This document shows positions 7,474 to 15,135 of a stretch of DNA of 41,381 nucleotides, one piece after another (positions within the stretch are counted from its first letter, which is position 1; the number at the start of each line of letters is the position of its first letter). The stretch covers positions 1-41,381 of the forward strand of contig MWEZ01000004.1 in the NCBI GenBank assembly GCA_002071335.1, given 5' to 3'. The notes beneath the pieces are model-generated. The model was not told the DNA's origin. It saw only the letters and a list, made by a program, of their open reading frames with translations, and did no database searches. Source of the DNA: Verrucomicrobia bacterium ADurb.Bin018. GTDB taxonomy: Bacteria; Verrucomicrobiota; Kiritimatiellia; CAIQIC01; Lenti-01. The position numbers and the translations under genes were made by a program.

Positions 7474-9516
7474 TTACAGCTCAAACGTCTCCACCGGGCA
7501 TTCGGGCAACGAGCGCTTGAACACCCGCCCGTACCACTTGGTCAACAGGCGCGAATCCAGCACCACGACAATGCCTTGGTCGGTCTGGGAGCGAATCAGG
7601 CGGCCAAAACCTTGCCGAAACTTCAGCACGGCCTCCGGCAGGGAATACTCGCGAAAGGGATCGCCCCCCCGCTCCTTGATGCGCTGCAGCCGCGCCGCCA
7701 CCACGGGGTGATCCGGCACGGCAAAGGGCAGTCGCGTGAGAATCACATTGCTCAGGGCGTCGCCACGCACATCCACGCCCATCCAGAAACTATCGAGCCC
7801 AAAGAGCACATAGCCTTCGTTTTTGCGGAAGGTTTCCAGCATGGCGCGCCGGCCCAGTTTGCCGCCTTGGGCCAGCAGTTCCAAGCCGGCGTCCGCCAAC
7901 GGTTCGCGCAAGGCTTCCGCAGTGCGTTGTAGCAGCTCGGCGCTAGTAAAGAGCGCAAACGCCCGCCCTTTGGTTTTTAGAGACCATTGCAGCACCCCTT
8001 TAGCCACGGCTTCGGCATAGGCGTCCTTTTCCTTGGGATCGGGCGCGTTGGTGGCGACGTATAGTCGCATTTGGCGGGCATGATCAAACGGCGAGCCCAG
8101 GCAAAGCAACTCGGTTTCAGCCGGCGCGCCAAGGCGATCCCGGCAATAGTCCAGCCTTCCAGCGACGGCTAGGGTGGCGCTGGTGAGAATGACCGTGCGC
8201 AGCGTGCCGAACAGGACATTGCGCAAAATTGGCGCCACTTCGATGGGCGCGGAATACAGCACGGGCTGCCGGCGGCGGCCTTCGCGCTCCAGCCAATAGA
8301 CGTGATCCGGCATGGACTGGTCCAGAAAAGCCTCCAGCATTTTGCTCAAGGCAATTCCCTGCCCGCGCAAGGAGCGTAATTCCGCGCGGGAGTCTTCGTC
8401 CTGCCCGACCAAATCTTCCCCCAGAATCTCCAATTCCGTGGAGAGTTGATGCATCAATTCCGGAACATTGGTCACCAGTTGCAAGGGCTGGGCGACCACC
8501 TTTTGGCCGTCGTGCGGCCCCAAGCCGACCAAGCGTGGCACTTCGTGGAACAGATCGGCCACTGCCGGCCAAAGTTCGGTGGCCACGCGGGCCGCGGCTC
8601 CGGCGCGCAAATAGCCCAAAAGCCCTTTGCCGCTTTCTGGCACGAATAGCCGGCGCAACCAATGTTCAAAACCATACGTGGAGAGGCGCAGGCCAAGGTG
8701 CTCGCTGGCGGTATCCTCCACCATGTGGGCCTCATCCAGCACTACCGCGCCCACATCCGGCAAAAAGGCCGCGCCGTCCTGCCGCAGGGCCAAATCGGAG
8801 AAAAGCAAATGATGGTTGGCCACCAGCAAGTGGGCATCCTGCATCTTGGCGCGAGCGCGCAGCAGAAAGCAGCGTTTGCGCTCCGGGCATTTGGCACCGA
8901 GGCAATTGCCATGTTCGGCGCATACCGCGCCCCAGGCCTCGGCGGATGGTTCATGCCGCCATTCCTGCAAGCTGCCGTCGTCCGTTTTGTCGGCCCACGA
9001 CCGGATGCGCTCCAGTTCTTCGGCCACGCCATCGCTGAATAACTCGCGTTGGTGGCTGCGCGCGCGGGCCAGCCGCCGCAGGCACAAATAATTCATCCGC
9101 CCCTTGACCAGCACTGCGCGGAATTCAAAGCCCAAGCGCTCGTGCAGCATGGGCAGGTCTTTGCCCAGCAACTGTTCTTGCAGTGCGATGGTGTGGGTGG
9201 ACACCAGCACCCGGATGCCCTGCTGCTGGGCGTGCAGCAGCAATGGGACAAGGTAAGCCAAGCTTTTCCCCACGCCGGTTCCGGCTTCCACGATCAGGTG
9301 GCGCTCATCAGCCAAGGCCGCCGCCACGGCATCGGCCATCTGCTGTTGCTGGGGGCGGGCCTCGAACTCGAAGTCGCCGGTGGTGACATCCGCCAGCGCG
9401 CCGCCCAGTGCGAAAAATTCACCGACCACCTCACGCAACGGGCGCGAATCCGCGGCAGCGGAGTCCGGAAACGGAGCGATCATACGGGTGACAAGCTCAA
9501 CTTTTGGCAGTCGCAC
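7474..9516 (-). CDS. dinG: DinG/XPD-type ATP-dependent DNA helicase with Fe-S cluster
   Basis: A superfamily 2 helicase of 680 residues. Visible motifs include the Q-like PQQQQMADAV, Walker A EAGTGVGKS (residues 77-85), four or five cysteines expected to bind the 4Fe-4S cluster (C145, C199, C205, C210, C216), the DEAH box at 261-264, SATLA, and the motif VI segment QGFGRLIRSQTDQG near the C-terminus. DinG unwinds DNA 5' to 3' and resolves R-loops and other structures in front of replication forks. The reading frame opens with GTG at 9516, and an in-frame ATG at 9483 is also possible and would drop 11 residues. There is no exonuclease domain, so it is the DinG and YoaA type, not the Firmicute DinG-like nuclease. 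Confidence 0.9.
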   Translation of the reverse strand: MRLPKVELVTRMIAPFPDSAAADSRPLREVVGEFFALGGALADVTTGDFEFEARPQQQQMADAVAAALADERHLIVEAGTGVGKSLAYLVPLLLHAQQQGIRVLVSTHTIALQEQLLGKDLPMLHERLGFEFRAVLVKGRMNYLCLRRLARARSHQRELFSDGVAEELERIRSWADKTDDGSLQEWRHEPSAEAWGAVCAEHGNCLGAKCPERKRCFLLRARAKMQDAHLLVANHHLLFSDLALRQDGAAFLPDVGAVVLDEAHMVEDTASEHLGLRLSTYGFEHWLRRLFVPESGKGLLGYLRAGAAARVATELWPAVADLFHEVPRLVGLGPHDGQKVVAQPLQLVTNVPELMHQLSTELEILGEDLVGQDEDSRAELRSLRGQGIALSKMLEAFLDQSMPDHVYWLEREGRRRQPVLYSAPIEVAPILRNVLFGTLRTVILTSATLAVAGRLDYCRDRLGAPAETELLCLGSPFDHARQMRLYVATNAPDPKEKDAYAEAVAKGVLQWSLKTKGRAFALFTSAELLQRTAEALREPLADAGLELLAQGGKLGRRAMLETFRKNEGYVLFGLDSFWMGVDVRGDALSNVILTRLPFAVPDHPVVAARLQRIKERGGDPFREYSLPEAVLKFRQGFGRLIRSQTDQGIVVVLDSRLLTKWYGRVFKRSLPECPVETFEL

Positions 9517-9558
9517 AAGCCGGCTGCCGGTGGACGGTGACTACTCGGTCCGTGGGGA

Positions 9559-10647
9559 TTATTGAGCCGGCACCGAGACCGGAGCTTCCGGCGGCAGGGC
9601 CGGCGCCGTTTCTTCTGCCGGGGTTTCAGGAGCCGCGGGGGCTTGCTCGGCCAGCGGCCCGACCAGCTTGATCGTGGCCTTTTCGCGCAGCCCGCGGATA
9701 AAATTTGCCGTGACTTGCTGGTGGGCTTGCAGCTTGAGCACCTCCGTCAGCCGCCCCTTGACCTCCTCAAAGGGAATCAACTTTTCTTCTTGCTCGCCCG
9801 TCACTTTGACGATGTGGAAACCCACCGGCGTTTCGATGACTTCGCCGATTTCGTTGAATGGCTGGCCATACACCGCCTCTTCAAAAGATAGCGCTTCGCG
9901 GCCACGCGGAATCACACCCAATTCGCCGCCACGCTCCGCACTGAGACATTCGGACTTTTCCCGGGCCATTTGCGCGAAGTCAGCACCACCCAGCAGTTCT
10001 TGGCGAATCGCCTCGGCCTTGGCCCGCAAATCCGCCTTCACGGATTCCGTCGCGTCCTGCGGCACGCGCAGCAGGATATGCGACGCCAAGCGCCCGGCCG
10101 GCTGGGTGAACTCCTGCGGATGGGTATCATAATACTCCCGCACGACCTGTTCCGTAATCCCGGCCAAGGCTTCATCGAGCTGCTCCTTGATCATCTTGTT
10201 CTTGAAGATGTCCAATTGAAGATTCTTTTCAACCTCTTCCATGGGCAGCTTGGTTTCCGCCAGCAAGACGGACAGCGAACCTCCGGGGCCAAGTGCGGCT
10301 TCCAAGTCTTTCTTCCCCTTTTCGATTTCTTCGCGGGTGATGATGGACTTGGAGCGTTCCATTTCGTTGCGCACCAGTTGCCGAACAATCAAGCCTTCAA
10401 CGGCCTCGCCCACCAGGCGCGCCTGAATACCCGGGATTTGATCAGCGGGAATGTTCGCCGGCACCTGCGCGAAAAGCCGATTGACTTCCCGCTGCACCTG
10501 GCCCGCCGTAATACCCGATTGGTCCACCCAAACCGCGACATCGTCCGGATTGATCAGATTGGGTTTGACCACCTGCGCGCTTTTCTTCCCGCAGCCCGCG
10601 CCCCAGACCATCGCCACCACCATGATCAGCCGCCAGAAATGTTTCAT
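9559..10647 (-). CDS. Parvulin-type peptidyl-prolyl isomerase lipoprotein (SurA/PrsA-like)
   Basis: The 362-residue protein begins with a lipoprotein signal: a hydrophobic stretch followed by GAGC, where the Cys at about residue 18 would be lipidated. A helical SurA-N-like chaperone region follows (about 35-185), then a parvulin PPIase domain from ASHILLRV to VGFHIVKVTGEQ (about 200-295), and a Pro/Ala-rich tail. Such proteins assist folding of exported proteins in the periplasm or at the membrane. I chose the ATG at 10647 because it fits the lipobox and has AGGAAG upstream; a longer frame to 10773 adds no signal-like sequence. A hairpin at 10664-10680 lies in the leader. It follows the HprK-like gene with a 132-bp gap, so it may be a separate transcription unit, although its role would suit the large exported proteins nearby. 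Confidence 0.88.
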   Translation of the reverse strand: MKHFWRLIMVVAMVWGAGCGKKSAQVVKPNLINPDDVAVWVDQSGITAGQVQREVNRLFAQVPANIPADQIPGIQARLVGEAVEGLIVRQLVRNEMERSKSIITREEIEKGKKDLEAALGPGGSLSVLLAETKLPMEEVEKNLQLDIFKNKMIKEQLDEALAGITEQVVREYYDTHPQEFTQPAGRLASHILLRVPQDATESVKADLRAKAEAIRQELLGGADFAQMAREKSECLSAERGGELGVIPRGREALSFEEAVYGQPFNEIGEVIETPVGFHIVKVTGEQEEKLIPFEEVKGRLTEVLKLQAHQQVTANFIRGLREKATIKLVGPLAEQAPAAPETPAEETAPALPPEAPVSVPAQ

Positions 10648-10663
10648 ACCCTGCTTCCTTTCA

Positions 10664-10680
10664 CCGGGCGTCACGCCCGG
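10664..10680 (-). promoter_or_regulatory. GC hairpin in the foldase leader
   Basis: CCGGGCG (10664-10670) and CGCCCGG (10674-10680) form a perfect 7-bp stem with a 3-base loop, 17 bases upstream of the PPIase start codon and just before its ribosome binding site. It could stabilise the mRNA or affect initiation. There is no T-tract, so it is not a standard terminator. Confidence 0.4.
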
Positions 10681-10766
10681 ATTGATTTGAGGCCTCATTT
10701 TCCCGCCCCACCCGTCAAAAATCAAGCTGCAATCCGAGTCCAGCAGAATTCTTCCCCTATCCAAAC

Positions 10767-10780
10767 GGGCCACATGGCCC
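10767..10780 (-). terminator. Short hairpin at the end of the peptide operon
   Basis: Arms GGGCCA and TGGCCC with a 2-base loop begin at the last base of the HprK-like stop codon. On the minus strand the hairpin is followed only by GTTTGG, so it is at best a weak intrinsic terminator. Its position at the end of the operon is the main support. Confidence 0.3.
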
Positions 10781-11694
10781 TATTTGTGAGAAGCCGTCAA
10801 TAACGGCAGCAGGCAGTCGGCCACAGCCGGTGTGGGGCGAAAATCCAGCCGGTAGGCGGGTATCGTCGCCACCAGGTGCTCCACCACCGCGAGGGCCAAG
10901 TCGCGCATGGTGGGCACGAACCATGGCACGGAGGCCGTGGTGAAAAGTCGTTTCAATGCTTCCGCGGGCGGGATTGGCGTCAGCCGATTTTCGGCGGCTT
11001 TTTCGATGAAGCACAAGGCGCGCAGTGGCGCCGATTCATTCCTGGCCTGCTTGGCATCGCCGGGCCATGGCGTACCGCAGGCGTCCAGGCCGTCGGCCGT
11101 TTGCCGCAACACCATGCGGTCATCGGACAAAATAACCCCGTGGCCGGAGGCCATGAGCTGGTTGCAGATGGTCGTTTTGCCCGCGCCAGACACACCGGGA
11201 AACAGCAAGGCTTGCCCTTGGTATTTCCATCCGCAGGCGTGAACCATGATCCGTTGCCGATGGGTCAGCACCCCCATACACAAGACCCGGTCCACCGGGT
11301 GCAGAAGCGGCGGCATGGGCCGGCCATGCACGGGATCGGGCCAGACGGTTACTCGCGAATAATCAGCGTTGGGTTCCGCCCAGAGATAGGCGGGCAGGTC
11401 GTTGGCATTGAAACGGAAAACAGTGCGCCCGTTCGCCTGACCTGCCTGCCAGGCGCCACCGGCAAAGGTGGCGGTAAAAGTGTCATCCGTCGGGCGCTCT
11501 ACATCAGCGCCATGGAGGAACACGGAATCGGCGGGTGTGGAATCAGGCCGAATATTAAGAAAGGCCTGATAGGAATCAGGCCATGCGGAAAAATCTGGAC
11601 ATAGGGGCTTGGCCAGTTCAATGCCAAGCCCGGCTATGTCCAAGATATTGCGTCCGGAGCTCGTGGAGCCGGCGGGCGCGGGATCCAACCTCAT
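10780..11694 (-). CDS. HPr-kinase-like P-loop protein of a peptide-modification cluster
   Basis: The 304-residue protein contains one clear nucleotide-binding unit: Walker A GVSGAGKTT at residues 167-175, followed by ILSDDRMVL (188-196), the position of the catalytic Asp pair in HPr kinase and PEP carboxykinase folds. The N-terminal 130 residues are not recognisable. It lacks the N-terminal HprK domain of true HPr kinase/phosphorylase. Related proteins sit beside PqqD-like genes, and in some lasso peptide pathways such a kinase phosphorylates the precursor peptide. Its start codon overlaps the stop of the 58-residue peptide gene as ATGA, so the two are translated together. I infer that the peptide, or a carrier bound to it, is its substrate. 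Confidence 0.8.
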   Translation of the reverse strand: MRLDPAPAGSTSSGRNILDIAGLGIELAKPLCPDFSAWPDSYQAFLNIRPDSTPADSVFLHGADVERPTDDTFTATFAGGAWQAGQANGRTVFRFNANDLPAYLWAEPNADYSRVTVWPDPVHGRPMPPLLHPVDRVLCMGVLTHRQRIMVHACGWKYQGQALLFPGVSGAGKTTICNQLMASGHGVILSDDRMVLRQTADGLDACGTPWPGDAKQARNESAPLRALCFIEKAAENRLTPIPPAEALKRLFTTASVPWFVPTMRDLALAVVEHLVATIPAYRLDFRPTPAVADCLLPLLTASHK

Positions 11695-11867
11695 GAACCC
11701 AATGACGAGCAGGTCACGCCAAATTGGTCTTGGCAGGTCAGCGTCGGGCCAGCGCCGGTGATGTCTTTGCAGCTCTTGGCCAACAGCTCTTCGCCGTGCA
11801 AATCAACCACTTCCAAGCGGGGGGCTTCGTAGGCATCTTGCTGGGGATTTTTCTCTTGCTCTTGCAT
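11691..11867 (-). CDS. Candidate RiPP precursor peptide, 58 residues, three Cys
   Basis: Translating the gap between the radical SAM and kinase genes gives a 58-residue peptide starting at the ATG at 11867, with AAGGAG 6-7 bases upstream (a strong site) and ending in TGA at 11691-11693 inside the kinase start. Residues 1-12 are rich in Gln and Glu. Residues 13-30 (YEAPRLEVVDLHGEELLA) resemble the Y..P.L.vv....e leader found in many small modified peptides, which is where a PqqD-type domain would bind. Residues 32-58 form a putative core rich in Ser, Thr, Gly and Asp with Cys at 33, 45 and 53. The gene lies between PqqD/radical SAM and the kinase, the usual place for a precursor. The product structure is unknown. 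Thioether or other carbon-linked crosslinks at the cysteines are one possibility. Confidence 0.85.
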   Translation of the reverse strand: MQEQEKNPQQDAYEAPRLEVVDLHGEELLAKSCKDITGAGPTLTCQDQFGVTCSSLGS

Positions 11868-11897
11868 GCTTTTCTCCTTGGGGGATTACTATTACTT

Positions 11898-13031
11898 TTA
11901 GGATATTCCGGGGGTTGCAACAAGACTTGTTTTAGCGGCCAGCTCTTTTTCAACGCCGCGCCGCTGGCGGGTTTTGGCCACTTGGCAGGCATAGGGGAAA
12001 ACGGCGGTCTCTATGCCCGTTTCCAGTTCGGCTACCGCCGGGCAGGAGGCGCAATACGGCAGCGCCGCGCAACCAGTGCAGGCATAACCGGCGGGTTTGA
12101 ACGCCGACTGGATGGCCTGGCGGGACTGCCGAAAAGCCGCCAGCAGCTTGCCGGGGCGCCATTGCACGCCGTAGCGGGCGGCGCTGACGCACGGTTGAAT
12201 CATCCCGGTGGCGGTTGCATAGAACGAAATGGACCCGGCCGCGCATGTGTAAAGCGGTTGCGGGCCCGGCGCGGCTGCCGTCTTGGCCGCCTGCGTTTGT
12301 TCCCGCTTGGCGGTGCGCTCCCATTCCGCCTGCAGTTCGGGAACGTGGCGCGCTTCCAGCTCCACCAGCTCGGCGGGCGGCACGCGGTACTGCTGAATCT
12401 CACCGTCGCCGGGGAAGCGGGCATGGATCGCGGCATCGTAACGTACTTGCCGCTCCCCTGCCCCACGCATGGCGCGAATGGTCGCGAAATCATGCTTGTT
12501 GGGATTCATCAGGATGGTCTTCAAGGCCACGGGCATTCCGGCATCCCGCAGTCGTTGGACACCGTCCATGACTTCGAGATAGGCCTCGGGACGGCCGGTG
12601 ACCGCGGCATACGTCTGCGGCGAGGCACCGTAGATCGTAATTTCAATCAGCCGCGGCGGCGCCTCCTGCAATACTTCAACGATCCGCTGGTCCACACGCG
12701 AGGCGTTGGTGAAGATCATCACCTGAATGCCCATTTTCCGGATACCAAGATAAATCTCGGGGAAGTCGGAGCGCAACAGCGGCTCCCCGCCGGTTAGCAA
12801 CACCGAGAAACAGCCGGCATCTGCGGCCTCTTTTACGAGCGCCAGCCATTCGCCGGCTGTCAATTCCTTGGTCGGCGATGCTGCGTTGGGCAGGACATAA
12901 CAATGGACGCAGCGAAAATTGCAGCGCTGAGTCAGTTCCAGTGTGGCGTGCAACGGGAGCCCCTCCTCGCGCGCGCGTTGCCGCATGGCATCCACGCGCG
13001 AGTGGCCAACTCCGATGTCGCAATCTCTCAT
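11898..13031 (-). CDS. Radical SAM/SPASM peptide-modifying enzyme (PqqE-like)
   Basis: The 377-residue protein has the radical SAM cluster motif CNFRCVHC (C37, C41, C44), the SAM-binding GGEP (81-84), and a full C-terminal SPASM domain with seven cysteines (263, 281, 318, 321, 327, 330, 349) spaced C-x12-G-x4-C, then C-x2-C-x5-C-x2-C and a last Cys. That set binds two extra 4Fe-4S clusters, as in PqqE, AnSME and sactipeptide maturases. These enzymes cleave SAM to a 5'-deoxyadenosyl radical and crosslink or oxidise side chains of a peptide. Its start overlaps the PqqD stop (ATGA), which fits a direct PqqD-enzyme partnership. The precursor gene starts 30 bp downstream. The chemistry catalysed cannot be read from sequence. 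Confidence 0.93.
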   Translation of the reverse strand: MRDCDIGVGHSRVDAMRQRAREEGLPLHATLELTQRCNFRCVHCYVLPNAASPTKELTAGEWLALVKEAADAGCFSVLLTGGEPLLRSDFPEIYLGIRKMGIQVMIFTNASRVDQRIVEVLQEAPPRLIEITIYGASPQTYAAVTGRPEAYLEVMDGVQRLRDAGMPVALKTILMNPNKHDFATIRAMRGAGERQVRYDAAIHARFPGDGEIQQYRVPPAELVELEARHVPELQAEWERTAKREQTQAAKTAAAPGPQPLYTCAAGSISFYATATGMIQPCVSAARYGVQWRPGKLLAAFRQSRQAIQSAFKPAGYACTGCAALPYCASCPAVAELETGIETAVFPYACQVAKTRQRRGVEKELAAKTSLVATPGIS

Positions 13032-13333
13032 GATGCAGGTTGGGCAACCACCAGGTTGCGTTCCACCAACTGCTCAACAAATGCCGTGGCATCCGCGGTC
13101 GCCCGCGCGGGTTCAATCCGGAAATGCCCGGCCATTTTCTCCGCCACCTGAGCCAAGGTAGTCTGCTGACGCAGTTGTTCCCAAAGCCACTCACCGCTGG
13201 CATTCAGCAAAAATAGGCTGTCCATATCCACCTCGCGCGTGACGGTGGGAACCAGCATGACTTCGCCGGCCACTTTACGCAGCACCACACCGGGGCGCTG
13301 TTGAAATTGCTGGTGGGCAAGAGAAAGCTTCAT
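13028..13333 (-). CDS. PqqD-family peptide chaperone (RiPP recognition element)
   Basis: A 101-residue protein of PqqD size and pattern. It starts with beta-strands that include VVLRKVAGEVMLVP, then the conserved LFLLNASGEWLWEQL segment (about 40-54), helices with LAQVAEKMAGHF, and a C-terminal helix ending in LVERNLVV. PqqD proteins bind the leader of a precursor peptide and deliver it to the radical SAM enzyme. GAGGTG lies 5 bases before the ATG at 13333. The gene overlaps the radical SAM gene by 4 bases and follows the glycine-rich gene by 18 bp. Confidence 0.9.
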   Translation of the reverse strand: MKLSLAHQQFQQRPGVVLRKVAGEVMLVPTVTREVDMDSLFLLNASGEWLWEQLRQQTTLAQVAEKMAGHFRIEPARATADATAFVEQLVERNLVVAQPAS

Positions 13334-13351
13334 GGTACACCTCGCCGATCG

Positions 13352-14059
13352 TTAGAACGGGGACTCGTCACCGCCGCCGCCACCGCCACCGCCGCCACCA
13401 CCCCCGCTGCCACCGCCGCCACTGCCACCGCCCCCGCTGGAGCCACCACCACCGCTCGGGGGTCGCGGTTTGTTGTTACTGCTGCCGCCGCCACCACCGC
13501 CGCCACTTGGCGGTTGAGGCGAAGGATTATTGGGCCGCACGCCCGGGTCGCGGGAATCGCTCCCCCCACCATCGCCCCCGCCGCCGCCACCAGCACTGGC
13601 AATCGCCGCCGTGATGCCCACGACAACCACCACCCCGGCAAATACTTTGGCAGTACGCCCCGGAGCATCATGCCACGCGCGCCAGTTCAAAAACGATAAC
13701 GGTTCGCCCACCCGGATTGGCAAGCGCCAGCGCGAAGGGCGAAATACCGCGGTCAGATCGGCCCACGTGCTAAACTCCTGCCCGGCGCCAACGGATACCG
13801 CCGTGGTGTCCGCTTGCAGTGCGAGGGTGCTGGCCGGCACAGGCGTAGCGGCAGCCATGAGCAGCGGATAGGTTGCATCTACGGTCATTGGCGCGGCAGC
13901 CGAGGGCGCGCCATAATCACCATATCCCAGCGGTGCATCGGACATCGCCCACGCAAGGCTCGAGTCCTGCAACGTGAGTAACGGATGACCGGCCGCTGCC
14001 GCATAGCCGCCGAACAGGAACAGTCCGGCCGTAATTCCACAGACCAGCCTTTGTTTCAT
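13352..14059 (-). CDS. Secreted or membrane protein with glycine-rich tail, unknown function
   Basis: I do not recognise the family. The 235-residue product starts at the ATG at 14059 (AGGAAA upstream) with a signal peptide of about 24 residues ending in AAAA. A region without clear motifs follows (25-130), rich in Ala, Pro and Ser. A second hydrophobic helix FAGVVVVVGITAAIASA lies at about 139-155, and from there to the end the chain is mostly Gly with Ser, Pro and Asn, finishing DESPF. The second helix probably anchors it in the membrane. It lies in the peptide operon between the HEAT-like gene and PqqD, 18 bp before the latter, so co-transcription is likely. It may be a surface or envelope component, possibly a second substrate, but nothing proves this. 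The low-complexity tail makes length variation by slippage plausible. Confidence 0.72.
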   Translation of the reverse strand: MKQRLVCGITAGLFLFGGYAAAAGHPLLTLQDSSLAWAMSDAPLGYGDYGAPSAAAPMTVDATYPLLMAAATPVPASTLALQADTTAVSVGAGQEFSTWADLTAVFRPSRWRLPIRVGEPLSFLNWRAWHDAPGRTAKVFAGVVVVVGITAAIASAGGGGGGDGGGSDSRDPGVRPNNPSPQPPSGGGGGGGSSNNKPRPPSGGGGSSGGGGSGGGGSGGGGGGGGGGGGDESPF

Positions 14060-14091
14060 TTTCACGATTTTTCCTTTGCGCAATGCAATCA

Positions 14092-15135
14092 CTAAAACCA
14101 CCGCTCACTGTCATCCATGCCTTCACGGCCGGGCTGCACCGCCGGGTGCAACTGCCCAGCCCCAGTGGCCGTTCCACCAGCCACCGCTGCGGTGCGGAGC
14201 GGCTCCGGCACGCCACGCCCGCCGGCAATAAATGCCAGCGCCGCTTGGCTGAATCCGGACGAACCGGCCGCCAAGGCATCCCGATAGTAGTGCGGCGCAT
14301 TCGGCTGGAGCGCGCATTCCGCCAACCAGAGGCAGGCCTCCCACCCGCCGATATTGGCGATGCCATGCGCCGCCGCTGCGGCGATATCGGGGTCCGGTGA
14401 TTCCGCCAGACTCATCAAAGCAGGTAACTCCTCAAAATCGGTGCGCTGGCGCAAAACGGCCAGCCAAGGTGCACGTTGCGTTGGAGAGTAATTGGTGGCC
14501 AACTGCTGTTCGATAGCCTCGATAAGAGCCGGCCCACGCACCGTGGCCAACACCGCCGCGAGGCGCTCCCGCGTTTGTTCATCCGTTGTGGTTGCCAACG
14601 CCTGCACCAGCCACGCGGCCAAAGCCGGGTGGCGAATCCCATGCAGCGCGCTGACATAATCGGCATGGCGCGGGTCATCAGCAGGGGTCATCCACAAGAT
14701 GGTCAAAGCCATGGCAAGGCCGGCATCGCCATCATGATGCGCCAGCCAACGAAAGGCCCCGCGCCGTTCCGCAGGCGTGGCCAGCGAATCCAATAGTTGC
14801 TGAACACCGGCCAGTTCATTTTCTGCCATCGCTGCAGCCAGCGCCTTGTGCAAGGCCACGAACGGCATGGAATCAGTCGCTGTGTCCGCCGGCCATGGTG
14901 TTTCATCGGCATCCATGACCACTTGGGGCTCTAACGCCGCTTCCGGGATGCTCTGGTCAAAATCTGCGTCAGACTGCTCGATGGTAGCAGCCTGCGCCGC
15001 AGCGCGCTCCCGCAGTTCTTCCTCGGTGCCGGGCAGAAGCACCACAGGCTGGTTATCCCGCAGATGGATGGCAACCGGCCAAAGCGCTAGCGCGGCCACA
15101 GCCAAGCAAAGCAAAACTAGAAGCCGACGGATCAT
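14092..15135 (-). CDS. Membrane-anchored HEAT-repeat-like protein
   Basis: The 347-residue protein has an N-terminal hydrophobic segment (MIRRLLVLLCLAVAALALWP) that would serve as a signal anchor, an acidic linker (about 35-85), and then an alpha-helical array of about 240 residues. Short helix pairs recur, for example HPALAAWLVQALA, and PDPDIAAAAAHGIANIGG, the latter close to the HEAT consensus. HEAT arrays are binding scaffolds. Its ATG overlaps the stop of the C25 protease gene (ATGA), so the two are translationally coupled and may form a complex at the envelope. I see no catalytic motif. The call of HEAT-like is from the helix pattern, not a profile search. Confidence 0.7.
   Translation of the reverse strand: MIRRLLVLLCLAVAALALWPVAIHLRDNQPVVLLPGTEEELRERAAAQAATIEQSDADFDQSIPEAALEPQVVMDADETPWPADTATDSMPFVALHKALAAAMAENELAGVQQLLDSLATPAERRGAFRWLAHHDGDAGLAMALTILWMTPADDPRHADYVSALHGIRHPALAAWLVQALATTTDEQTRERLAAVLATVRGPALIEAIEQQLATNYSPTQRAPWLAVLRQRTDFEELPALMSLAESPDPDIAAAAAHGIANIGGWEACLWLAECALQPNAPHYYRDALAAGSSGFSQAALAFIAGGRGVPEPLRTAAVAGGTATGAGQLHPAVQPGREGMDDSERWF

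Noticed and set aside
10780-11694. True HPr kinase/phosphorylase of sugar regulation
   Set aside because: It lacks the usual N-terminal domain, no HPr or PTS gene is near, and the context is a peptide cluster.
11738-11992. 84-codon Lys/Pro-rich minus-strand ORF overlapping the peptide gene
   Set aside because: It is in another frame across the end of the radical SAM gene and most of the precursor gene, without a suitable ribosome binding site. The 58-residue frame has leader-like sequence and an ATGA link.
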